Source: JAUVUV01 sp964548275
Lineage (GTDB): Bacteria > Gemmatimonadota > Glassbacteria > GWA2-58-10
Reading direction: 5' to 3'
Assembly: GCA_964548275.1 (NCBI GenBank)
Contig: CAZJQI010000006.1
Span: forward strand, 39,094 to 103,093
Length of the DNA stretch: 64,000 bases
Both the position numbers and the translations under genes were made by a program. Positions 45,901 through 53,220 of this stretch are shown here, piece by piece (the first letter of the stretch is position 1; each line of letters starts with the position of its first letter). A model generated the notes under the pieces. That model was not told the DNA's origin and did no database searches. It was given only the letters and a program-made list of their open reading frames with translations.

Positions 45901-45972
45901 GCAGTAAATAAATATGGCCACCAGGCTCGTGGTCAGCGTGAACGCGACAGCAATTATTTTTGATCCAGACAA
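42928..45972 (-). CDS. HYDIN/ASPM-type repeat protein with C-terminal formylglycine-generating-enzyme-like domain
   Basis: 1014 aa starting at a TTG (45972) with AGGA close by; no better start in frame. N-terminal signal or anchor (SLVAIFIYC), then a carboxypeptidase-regulatory-like beta domain (~35-110, ISGEITVNGSPAEGVGV). Then six to seven repeats of ~95-100 residues built around LDFGxVxxGxS and SGxGV, the choice-of-anchor-D/HYDIN Ig-like repeat. From ~750 an FGE/sulfatase-modifying-factor domain follows: YMDKYEVTNQEF, LPTEAQWEFAARG, GNVWEWCRDW, VIRGGSWN. The active-site Cys pair of true FGE is not evident, so it is more likely a binding or lectin-like domain. Exported, surface role inferred. 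Confidence 0.85.
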   Translation of the reverse strand: MSGSKIIAVAFTLTTSLVAIFIYCDREPPLGPGGGRLAISGEITVNGSPAEGVGVNLVGEEEASTFTDSAGNYTFYELLNGLYAIRPASSGFIFNPEDIEVRLSGANLADQNFKMLQVAPRLVVQKEMIDFGAVDIGTTRGVDLGLSNLGMAQLTASLFSFSNNVFSGPTAQLIILPDSLVCVTINFSPASTELVTGTLNITSNDPNTPTKTINLSGRGVVRGAAQIVADPLTLDFGFVQVGSSSALKVILTNPGSEILHINSVTTSNPAFMAAIPSMTLAMGRSIEMAVSFAPSDTSVKTAQLTIDSDATNSPNLNIGLSGTGITTLPSSIQVSPIAVDFGNIFLDSLAERDLRITNTGADSLIVTAFRISGAGFSTTFGDGKIIPPEGSETYQIRFLGSSVGEKSGTLTVFNSDPGSIELNVPLRAVVVYTPPEEIRLNPTQLEFGTVDIGASSQRGFWVINPTNVPLEVQSVSSSNPSFSVEEEELTIPAGDSSLINVTFVPATEGTTEGLITLNTNVAGGDEATVNVSGAGLLAVAGKLEIATDKLDFGAVVLGQSSSLTVTVSNTGDGDIVVSRTSTDNPAFAARIETDNIAPGASANILVEFAPQQVGGISATLLIESNDSGLPTATVSLAGTGVETTGNNPLMTVFPRSIEIGEVMQSLTGSQAITIGNIGENTLHVTNISASRIEFEASPKKFDVLPGQSQAVNVFFTPFELGEISGFLAISSDDQARPEDTLQVSGIGVGESGEITERDILIIGGFFLMGKIGEFEPVRLVKISTFYMDKYEVTNQEFKEFMDADGYIRPELWTQEGWQWRMTSQQDNFDPENPRPRYWGTGDTPWESDPYSNLPGSPVVGVSWYEAFAYARFRNRTLPTEAQWEFAARGTTGRTYPWGDMWFNTFTNHGKSRSPYYDESDGFKFTAGVGNYIEGATPEGLQHLAGNVWEWCRDWFGEYNTNDTINPQGPSTGLEKVIRGGSWNGSILFSRSFHRNRSQPHRRYKDGGIRLVRNF

Positions 45973-46393
45973 CGGTCCTATCCGGTTATCTTTCTCCAGA
46001 AATCACCTTAAAGTCTGATACTGATATTCTTGCACCGGCATCCGGCGACACATCGCACCTGATAAAATTTCCGTTCCAGAAAAAGAAGTTGTTTCATATC
46101 TGCCGGAATTAAGGCTCTTTATTTATTAATTTCGGAGTAGAAACATAATTTCTTAAGCTTTCATTTAATTCAAAAATCATGCCGTTAAGAAATTATTAAG
46201 TTCTAATTAACTTTAAAGTCATTGCATATCCGTCGCAGACAAGAGGATAACCACTGCCTTTTGGGGTCCCTGGATCGACTATTAGCGGCAGAGATTTTTT
46301 TGTGAAACGCATGTTGCAAAAAAACGGCCGCTTGACGGCTATCATTCCTCTCCGCCAGCGGCTCTGCTCCAACAATTTTTTAATCAGAACGAT
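45973..46393. other. Intergenic region after gyrB with a possible terminator
   Basis: A+T-rich, no gene seen. On the minus strand GCCG-TCAAG-CGGC (46327-46339) is followed by CG and seven T (46318-46324 as A on the plus strand), a weak terminator for gyrB. A CTTAA...TTAAG inverted repeat lies near 46155-46192. Confidence 0.4.
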
Positions 46394-48313
46394 TCAGACA
46401 TCCAGATTGGTTACATAGCGCGCGTTTTTCTCAATAAACTTTCTGCGGCTTTCCACATCATCGCCCATCAGTTCATAAAACAGACGGTCTGCTTCAATAG
46501 CCTCGTCCATCCGCACCTTTAGGATCGTACGTGTGGCCGGATCCATCGTTGTCTTCCACAGCTGTTCAGGGTTCATTTCGCCCAGTCCCTTGTATCGCTG
46601 AATAGAGACTTTTACTCTCCCGAGGCGTTTCAAATATACATCCCGCTCCCGTTCGGAATAGGCATAAAACTCCTGTTTGCCCCTGGAGATGCGGTAAAGC
46701 GGTGGCTGGGCGATATAGATCATGCCCTTGTCGATCAGCTCTTTCATGTGGCGGAAGAAAAATGTCAGAAGCAGGATTCTGATATGTGCGCCATCCACAT
46801 CCGCATCGGTCATAATTATTATCTTGTGGTATCGGGCATTATCAAGGTTGAAATCTTCTTCCCCGAATCCCGTTCCAATAGCTGTAATCATGGTGCGGAT
46901 TTCCTCATTGGAGAGGATCTTGTGCAAGCGCGCCTTTTCTACGTTAAGGATCTTGCCCCTAAGGGGCAGGATAGCCTGATTACGCCTGTCGCGACCCATT
47001 TTCGCCGAGCCGCCAGCTGAATCTCCCTCAACCAGGTATATCTCGCAGTGCGCGGGGTCGGTGAGCGAGCAATCGGCAAGTTTTCCCGGCAGGCCCGCGC
47101 CATCCATCGCGTTCTTGCGTCGGGTGAGATCACGCGCCTTGCGGGCTGCTTCCCTGGCATGGGCTGCGTTTACCGCCCGCTCGATAATGCGCCTTGCTAC
47201 AGGTGGACTCTCTTCAAGGAAATTCGCCAGTTGCTCGTTAACCGCGGTCTCGACCACACCTTTGATTTCACTGTTGCCAAGTTTTGTCTTGGTCTGGCCC
47301 TCGAACTGCGGATCAATCATCTTGATACTGATAACCGCGGTCAGGCCCTCGCGGACATCATCGCCAGTGAGAGTAAAATCAGCTTTTTTGAGCAGGTTGT
47401 TTTTCTTGGCATAGTCGTTCAACGTGCGAGTTAGAGCCGCTTTGAACCCGGAAAGATGGGTACCACCCTCATGTGTGTTGATATTGTTCACATAGGTAAA
47501 GATCGCTTCCTGGTATGAATCCGTGTACTGCATGGAGATCTCGATTATTGTCTGCTGGCTTTCTTTCTCCAGATAAATCGGCTTATGCAGCGACTTTTTG
47601 CTATCGCTCAGGTACTCGACAAAGCTTTTTATTCCGCCTGAGAACTCGAAAATCTCTTTACGCTTGCTGCCGTTTCTTTCATCTATGAATACAATGCGGA
47701 TTCCCGCATTGAGGTAGGCCAGTTCGCGGAAACGGCTCGACAGGCCCTCGAAATCAAATTCCAGCGTGTCGAATATCTTCGTGTCCGGCTTAAAAGTAAC
47801 CCGGGTGCCGGTTTTCTTGGTATTGCCGATAACTTTTAGCTCGGTTGCTTTTTTGCCCCGTTCGTAGCGCTGGTGGTAGTCCTTGCCCTCTTTGAAAACC
47901 TCGACATCGAGATATTCGCTCAAAGCGTTGACCACGGATACTCCCACACCGTGAAGACCCCCTGAGACCTTATAGGTGCTTCGGTCGAACTTGCCGCCTG
48001 CATGAAGCATGGTCATGGCCACTTCCACGCCGGGAATTTTTTCGGTCGGGTGAATATCGACCGGTATTCCCCTGCCGTCATCGGTTACCCGGACTTCGCC
48101 ACCCTCAAGGAGCTCTATCTTTATTTTCTTGCAGAATCCGGCTAAAGCCTCATCTATCGAGTTGTCCACCACCTCGTAAACCAGATGGTGCAGGCCGCGC
48201 TGGCCGGTTGTACCGATATACATACTCGGCCTTTTTCGCACTGCCTCCAGGCCTTTTAGAACCTGAATATTCCTTGCTTCGTACTTGCTATTTAAATCAT
48301 TTTCCTGCGACAT
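46394..48313 (-). CDS. gyrB: DNA gyrase subunit B
   Basis: Type II topoisomerase ATPase subunit, 639 aa, the compact form without the proteobacterial insertion. GHKL ATPase: EVVDNSIDEALAG, VTDDGRGIPVDIHP, HAGGKFDRSTYKVSGGLHGVGVSVVNALS. TOPRIM: YLVEGDSAGGSA and the acidic triad DADVDG. C-terminal QRYKGLGEMNPEQLW. The stop lies 13 residues after SRRKFIEKNA, normal for the family. It overlaps the 3' end of dciA by 17 bp, showing co-transcription. Confidence 0.97.
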   Translation of the reverse strand: MSQENDLNSKYEARNIQVLKGLEAVRKRPSMYIGTTGQRGLHHLVYEVVDNSIDEALAGFCKKIKIELLEGGEVRVTDDGRGIPVDIHPTEKIPGVEVAMTMLHAGGKFDRSTYKVSGGLHGVGVSVVNALSEYLDVEVFKEGKDYHQRYERGKKATELKVIGNTKKTGTRVTFKPDTKIFDTLEFDFEGLSSRFRELAYLNAGIRIVFIDERNGSKRKEIFEFSGGIKSFVEYLSDSKKSLHKPIYLEKESQQTIIEISMQYTDSYQEAIFTYVNNINTHEGGTHLSGFKAALTRTLNDYAKKNNLLKKADFTLTGDDVREGLTAVISIKMIDPQFEGQTKTKLGNSEIKGVVETAVNEQLANFLEESPPVARRIIERAVNAAHAREAARKARDLTRRKNAMDGAGLPGKLADCSLTDPAHCEIYLVEGDSAGGSAKMGRDRRNQAILPLRGKILNVEKARLHKILSNEEIRTMITAIGTGFGEEDFNLDNARYHKIIIMTDADVDGAHIRILLLTFFFRHMKELIDKGMIYIAQPPLYRISRGKQEFYAYSERERDVYLKRLGRVKVSIQRYKGLGEMNPEQLWKTTMDPATRTILKVRMDEAIEADRLFYELMGDDVESRRKFIEKNARYVTNLDV

Positions 48314-48674
48314 ATATAAAATCCCTCACATTAATAACCATATCTGACAGGATGTCTTTTCCCAACTTTCTGTTAATTTTTCTAATGATATTTCTTTTTT
48401 GTAGAATGAGTTCCTGTTTCCACGCGGGAGATTTTACCTCAACAAATAGTTTTCCGTCCCGAAGGCTCACCGCCCGGCTTTTCCGGGCGAGTTTACCGCG
48501 CACCATTTCGGGCCAGGAGGTAATCACTTCCAAGGCTTCCGGCCGATGAGGCTGGCTTTCTGCCTGTTTGAGTATCGGACCGATCAGTTCGCCGATCCGG
48601 ACAGGGCCGCTTCTGCCCCGGCTAGTCATCCGTTGCTGATTACACCTTTTTCGATTCAAGCTCGCTGAGACCAT
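48297..48674 (-). CDS. dciA: DciA (DUF721) helicase-loader-type protein
   Basis: 125 aa, DUF721. DciA is the replicative helicase operator or loader used by most bacteria that lack DnaC/DnaI. Core: IGELIGPILKQAE, VITSWPEMVRGKLARKSRAVSLRDGKLFVEVKSPAWKQEL, ending at KINRKLGKDILSDMVINVRDF. The KH-like order is as in the family. The start at 48674 has AGGGGA upstream; a Met at residue 16 is the alternative. It sits in the classic dnaN-dciA-gyrB context and overlaps gyrB by 17 bp. Confidence 0.85.
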   Translation of the reverse strand: MVSASLNRKRCNQQRMTSRGRSGPVRIGELIGPILKQAESQPHRPEALEVITSWPEMVRGKLARKSRAVSLRDGKLFVEVKSPAWKQELILQKRNIIRKINRKLGKDILSDMVINVRDFIYVAGK

Positions 48675-48862
48675 TGTCCCCTATTATCAGGTGCCCTTTT
48701 AGTGTATTTTGTTGTAAAGAAGGGAAATAAGCCTAATTAAAAATAACTCTCGTTTACTATTTGGTCAAGATTATTAAACAATTTATAATGCAATATAATT
48801 AAATATATAAGAGGGTATATTTAACCACAATTATTATTTCTAACTGGAATTTTATCCCTGTG

Positions 48863-49981
48863 TTATTCAGTCACCTTAAGAGGCATGATAACGTTCAGAT
48901 ACCGTTGTTTTTCGCTCTCTGAAGCGGGTACTATCAGTATACCCGACTCACCGTTCTGCATGCATAATTTTACCTGCTCGCCTTCCATGTACTTTAGCAC
49001 ATCCAACAAGTAACTTCCGTTAAAATAGATTTCCAGAGGTTCATCCTTGTATTCCATATCCACCGTTTCTTCACCCTCTCCGAATTCCTCGGTTTTGACA
49101 GATACATTTAGCAGATTATCTTTGAAATAAAGCCGGACCCGGTGAGTCACTGTGTTAGCCAGAATCAGCATCCTCCGCAGGGTTTCGTTGAATTTTTCTA
49201 CATCAATTACAGCGATCTTGTTGTTGTAGAAAGGGATCACCTGCTCGTAATTCGGGTATGTCCCTTCGATCAGCCGGCTGAAAATAACTGTGTCGTTTTC
49301 ACGTATACCCAGGTGGTTTCCATCAATCACGATCTGGACGCATCCATCCTCGCTGCATAATTTCTCCACCATCTCAAGCGCCTTTGGGGGAACCACCACA
49401 TTCAGTGGCTCAGAAACATTTGTCTCTTCCTTGCAGACCATCTTTGCCAGCCGGTGTCCATTGGTACTGACCATGGATGATTCATCTTTTTGAATTTCCC
49501 AGAGGATACCCTTGAGAATTGGCCGGTCTTCATCTTTTCCAGTGGCATAACTGGTGGAGCTTACCAGTTTACGCATTATGGCGTTTGAAACAGTGAAAGC
49601 GCCTTCGAAAGATTTCTCAGGGAAAGCAGGGAAATCCGATTTTGGCATACTGGGCAGGATAAAATTACTTTTACCGCAGACTATTTTTACCTTTTCATCT
49701 ATCTGTTCTATCGAGACAGGTGCGTTCGGAAGCTCTCGAACAATCTCTCCCAGTTTTCGGGCTGGTATGGTCGTGGCCCCGCTTTTTTTTACGCTAGCTT
49801 TTATCCTGTAGCTCAATGAGATATCCAGGTCCGTGGCCCCCATTTTGAGCCCGCCTTCTTTACCTTCTTCTGCCTCGAGAAGAATGTTATACAGCACCGG
49901 CGTTATGCTTTTTGTGGGCACTATCGGACCTATTGCGCTTACCGCATGGAGCAGGTTTTCTTTTACCACGCTGATTTTCAT
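48863..49981 (-). CDS. dnaN: DNA polymerase III sliding clamp (beta subunit)
   Basis: 372 aa, three clamp domains. Recognised by MKISVVKENLLHAVSAIGPIVPTKS, the VSTNGHRLAKM loop of domain 2 (typical ATDGHRLA position), DEPLEIYFNGSYLLDVLKY and the C-terminal motif ending YLNVIMPLKV. A good GGGAGG precedes the ATG. It follows dnaA across the oriC-like region. An A+T-rich 188-bp spacer, not recF, separates it from dciA. Confidence 0.96.
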   Translation of the reverse strand: MKISVVKENLLHAVSAIGPIVPTKSITPVLYNILLEAEEGKEGGLKMGATDLDISLSYRIKASVKKSGATTIPARKLGEIVRELPNAPVSIEQIDEKVKIVCGKSNFILPSMPKSDFPAFPEKSFEGAFTVSNAIMRKLVSSTSYATGKDEDRPILKGILWEIQKDESSMVSTNGHRLAKMVCKEETNVSEPLNVVVPPKALEMVEKLCSEDGCVQIVIDGNHLGIRENDTVIFSRLIEGTYPNYEQVIPFYNNKIAVIDVEKFNETLRRMLILANTVTHRVRLYFKDNLLNVSVKTEEFGEGEETVDMEYKDEPLEIYFNGSYLLDVLKYMEGEQVKLCMQNGESGILIVPASESEKQRYLNVIMPLKVTE

Positions 49982-49989
49982 AGCTTTTT

Positions 49990-50261
49990 CCTCCCAGGGA
50001 ACGATGTTTTGATCCTGAAGTAATATCTAATATTATAAATTTAAAATTCACTATTACAAGTAGAGTCTGTGGATATTGTGGATAACTTTATAAAAACAAT
50101 ATAAAACTATAGTTAGAAAATGGTAGATAAATGGAAGGCTGTGGATAATAATTTTTCGGCAGAGCGATTATCCACCGGGTAAAATTTGCCTGTGAATAAG
50201 CCGCATTTTAATCTCCTTGTAATTCACAGGATATACACAGGATATACACAGCAAATCTACA
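49990..50261. other. oriC: Probable origin of replication (oriC)
   Basis: The whole dnaA-dnaN spacer carries DnaA-box-like 9-mers. Perfect TTATCCACA on the minus strand at 50077-50085 and 50140-50148. One-mismatch sites ATATCCACA 50068-50076 (directly abutting the first), TTATCCACC 50168-50176 (plus), TTATTCACA 50191-50199 (minus). Two tandem 11-bp units GGATATACACA at 50229-50239 and 50240-50250, about one helical turn apart, look like weak boxes. A nearly pure A+T stretch at 50021-50057 on the dnaN side is the likely unwinding element. Confidence 0.85.
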
Positions 50262-51707
50262 CTATTTTACAGGGACTAGATTGTTATTTTTCAGTTTGTC
50301 GATCATCCCGTCGACTTTTAGCTTGAAATCAACGTCCTCTTCATACATCGCGGCAATTTTTCTGCAGGCGTGCAGAACTGTAGTATGGTCTTTCCGCTTG
50401 AAATGCGTGGCAGTTTCAGGCAATGAAAGCTTGGTCAGCTTGTTGCAGAGATACATCGCCACCTGGCGCGGCTCAACGAAGCTCTTTTTCCTTTTCATGG
50501 AGAGGATTGCTTTTAAAGGCATACCATAGTTATCAGAGACCACTTTGAGTATATCGCTGGCGCTGATATGGATTGCCTCGCTGTCGAAGAGATTTTTAAG
50601 CACCTGCTCGGCAAGTTCCAGGTTTATACCTGTCTTCTGCGTATCTGAATAGTGTTTGAGGTAATGAAGAGAGCCCTCCAGCAGGCGGACATTGCCGGTA
50701 ATACTTTCTGCGATGAACGCGAGGACTTTCTCTGGGATAAGTATTTTCTCCAGGGCGCTCTTTTTTTTCAGAATAGCTATTCTGGTTTCGAGTTCCGGAG
50801 GCTGAATATCCGCCACAAGGCCCCATTGAAAGCGGCTTCTAAGGCGTTCCTCGAGGTGGTGTATCTCCCGGGGAGGTCGATCCGAGGTGAGAACGATCTG
50901 TTTCTGGCTTTCGTAGAGGGTGTTAAAGGTATGAAAGAACTCTTCCTGAGTTCCCTCCTTTTTGGATAGAAACTCGACATCGTCGATCAGCAGAATGTCC
51001 ATCCGGCGGTACCGGTTGCGGAATGAACTCGTGCTTCCTGAGGTAATTGCACTTATCAGGTCGTTGAGAAACTCCTCGGCCGAGATGTAGCAGATTTTTA
51101 ACCGGTTAAATTTTCCGTTTTTCATCAGTTCGTGTCCGATGGCCTGCATCAGGTGTGTTTTGCCAAGCCCCACCCCGCCGAAAATAAAAAGGGGATTATA
51201 GCTTTTAGCCGGGGAAGCGGCCACACTTTTAGCCGCTGCGTGGGCTAGCTGGTTGTTTCTGCCGACAACAAAAGTGTCGAATGTATAACGTGGGTTTAAA
51301 GTCCCTTTCAGATTTTTGGCTTTAAAGGAAGAAAACGTTTTTTCGGTATACTCGGACAGCACGGAAGGTTCGGGCTCTGAGGAGAGTGTTTCCATGTTTG
51401 ATATATTTTCATCCCCGTTCTCGAAGACCCAGAGGTCCATCTGCTCAGCGCTTTCCTGGTAGACGAAATTTATCTTGAACGGTCTGTCCAGCAACTCACC
51501 AGCCACCTTGTCGAGAATTTCCTGATAGTTCTGCTCGACATAGTAGGCGGTAAACTTGTTTCTGAGTTCAACTGTAAGGGCCTCATCCAAGACAGAGACA
51601 GCCCGGCTTGGAGAAAGCCAGGTGGAGATTGTCTGCTGGCTGAGCCTTTTTTCGCATTCCTTACATATTCTGGACCAGATTTCCTGGGCGGTAAGCTCCT
51701 CAACCAA
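50262..51707 (-). CDS. dnaA: Chromosomal replication initiator DnaA
   Basis: 481 aa. Domain I at the N-terminus (IWSRICKECEKRLSQQTISTWLSP), variable linker, AAA+ domain with Walker A GGVGLGKTH (177-185), ILLIDDVEFLSKKEGTQEEFFH sensor region, and domain IV with the box-binding signature KRKDHTTVLHACRKI. Start is a TTG at 51707 with GAGGAG 8 nt before it; the SD lies at the stop codon of the upstream aminotransferase gene (12-bp gap), so the two genes are probably co-transcribed and coupled. Confidence 0.97.
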   Translation of the reverse strand: MVEELTAQEIWSRICKECEKRLSQQTISTWLSPSRAVSVLDEALTVELRNKFTAYYVEQNYQEILDKVAGELLDRPFKINFVYQESAEQMDLWVFENGDENISNMETLSSEPEPSVLSEYTEKTFSSFKAKNLKGTLNPRYTFDTFVVGRNNQLAHAAAKSVAASPAKSYNPLFIFGGVGLGKTHLMQAIGHELMKNGKFNRLKICYISAEEFLNDLISAITSGSTSSFRNRYRRMDILLIDDVEFLSKKEGTQEEFFHTFNTLYESQKQIVLTSDRPPREIHHLEERLRSRFQWGLVADIQPPELETRIAILKKKSALEKILIPEKVLAFIAESITGNVRLLEGSLHYLKHYSDTQKTGINLELAEQVLKNLFDSEAIHISASDILKVVSDNYGMPLKAILSMKRKKSFVEPRQVAMYLCNKLTKLSLPETATHFKRKDHTTVLHACRKIAAMYEEDVDFKLKVDGMIDKLKNNNLVPVK

Positions 51708-51719
51708 TCCTGGTTCTCC

Positions 51720-52637
51720 TCAATCGAAAATCGGTTCGCTGTTTTTGGGGTCATCGATCTGTTTGCGGAAAGCAGCTAAAAGGCGGTTGGTGATCTCGCC
51801 GGGTTTGCCGTCAGAGATTATGTGGTTATCCACCTTGACTATCGGCGCGACTTCGGCCCCGGATCCGGTAAGAAAAACCTCATCAGCTGCATACACCTCC
51901 CCGGGTCCGAAACCAGCCTCTTCGGCCTCAATTCCGAGCTGGCGGCAGATGTAGAGAATCGTGTTTCTGGTCACCCCGACAAGGATATTGTCTTTGGGCG
52001 GGGTGAGCACCTTGTGGCCCTTGACAATAAAAATATTATCCGCGCTGCATTCGCAGACTTCGCCCCCGGTTGTGAGCATTATAACTTCCGGGACCCCGGC
52101 AGCATTGCCTTCGATTACAGCAAGGATGTTGTTGGTATAATTGCAGGTCTTGACATTCGGGTTTACACACGATGCCGGCGTTCTTCGCACTTTTGCCGTT
52201 ATCACCTCCATGCCCTTTTCATATAACTCCTTGGGATATAGTTGAAGGGTGCGGGCGATAATAAAAACCGTGGGCCTGCTTACTTTTCGGGGATTGATAC
52301 CAAGATCCAATCTGTGACCACGGGTCACCACGAGCCTGATATAACCGGTCCCCCGGATATTGTTCTTGCGTGCAAGGGTTTTCAGTATATCTGTCAGTTC
52401 TTCCGGGGTATATGGAATTTCAATTTCGACATAACTGGCGGATTCCCAGAGCCGGCCCAGATGTTCTTCGAGCTTGAAAATTCTGCCATTGTAAATCCTG
52501 ATCCCCTCAAATATACCATCGCCGTAAAGAACGTTGCTGTCCATCAGAAAAGAAACCGGCAGCGTCCCAAGCTCCATATCCAGATAGGGGTCAGAGATAC
52601 CGTAATCACCGCCGAAATAAACAAATTCTCTTGCCAT
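51720..52637 (-). CDS. ilvE: Branched-chain amino acid aminotransferase-like (class IV PLP)
   Basis: 305 aa, fold-type IV aminotransferase. Lys163 in NPNVKTCNYTNN is the PLP lysine; DGIFEGIRIYNGRIFKLEEHL and the late LTGSGAEVAPIVKVD motif fit BCAT rather than D-alanine aminotransferase or ADC lyase. It transaminates Val, Leu and Ile (or their keto acids) with glutamate. AAAGGAA stands before the ATG. It lies upstream of dnaA with only 12 bp between, an unusual partner for the initiator. Confidence 0.88.
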   Translation of the reverse strand: MAREFVYFGGDYGISDPYLDMELGTLPVSFLMDSNVLYGDGIFEGIRIYNGRIFKLEEHLGRLWESASYVEIEIPYTPEELTDILKTLARKNNIRGTGYIRLVVTRGHRLDLGINPRKVSRPTVFIIARTLQLYPKELYEKGMEVITAKVRRTPASCVNPNVKTCNYTNNILAVIEGNAAGVPEVIMLTTGGEVCECSADNIFIVKGHKVLTPPKDNILVGVTRNTILYICRQLGIEAEEAGFGPGEVYAADEVFLTGSGAEVAPIVKVDNHIISDGKPGEITNRLLAAFRKQIDDPKNSEPIFD

Positions 52638-53220
52638 CGCGTTTCCTTTCGAAAGTTATTCAACCTGACAGTAATAAAAGCAGAAAAATCTCTGGTAAAG
52701 CATAAAACCAGAAAGTCTGTCGGCATTTATAAAAGATCAAGTTTGCGAAAGGCAGCAAAAGTAAAAACCGCCCAGCCAAGAACAATGCAATTTATTGTAA
52801 AGGGAAGAGGGCAGTGCCCCCTTGCCAGAACTGGGAATATTCACTGCAGAAATATTAATAACGAGGATCTAACAAGATTTTCGCATAAATTTGCGGACTT
52901 TCTCGTTGTGGAGCACGACCCCGACGCACCCATGGTGGTTTAGACAAATTAAAGAATCTGTTTCGGGATTGTCAAGAGGAAATAATGGGAGATCAAACGG
53001 CGCATCGTTATAAATTTCAATTGGTTACAGGGAATTCAATATATAGACAGGACTTTTTTTAGTCCACAACATTTAGTGTTTTAACCACGAAACTTGCGCC
53101 ATTGGTGGTTATCAGCCTATAGACAAAAGAAGAAATATTTTTATGGCATAAAATTTTTTCACTTCGTCAAGAATTAGAGTTTCATTCTATTTATACTGCT
53201 GGGAGGAAATATTATATGAA
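52638..53220. other. Intergenic region upstream of ilvE-dnaA
   Basis: Holds the presumed promoter of the ilvE-dnaA transcript and, near 52727-52840, a fragment that resembles a gene end. From 52920 to 53220 it is A+T-rich without a gene I can support. The sigma-54 regulator gene ends at 53221. Confidence 0.4.
52727..52840 (-). pseudogene. Possible C-terminal relic of a membrane protein (ABC-2 permease-like)
   Basis: An open stretch of 37 codons with stop at 52727. It ends with one strongly hydrophobic segment (INCIVLGWAVFTFAAF) and a short basic tail RKLDLL, the pattern of the last helix of ABC-2 permeases. An in-frame stop at 52841-52843 cuts it off, and no start or ribosome site is present. 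It could be chance; the hydrophobic-then-basic ending is the only evidence. Confidence 0.3.

Noticed and set aside
52242..52943. Plus-strand open frame of 233 codons
   Set aside because: Mostly antisense to the aminotransferase gene and running into non-coding DNA.
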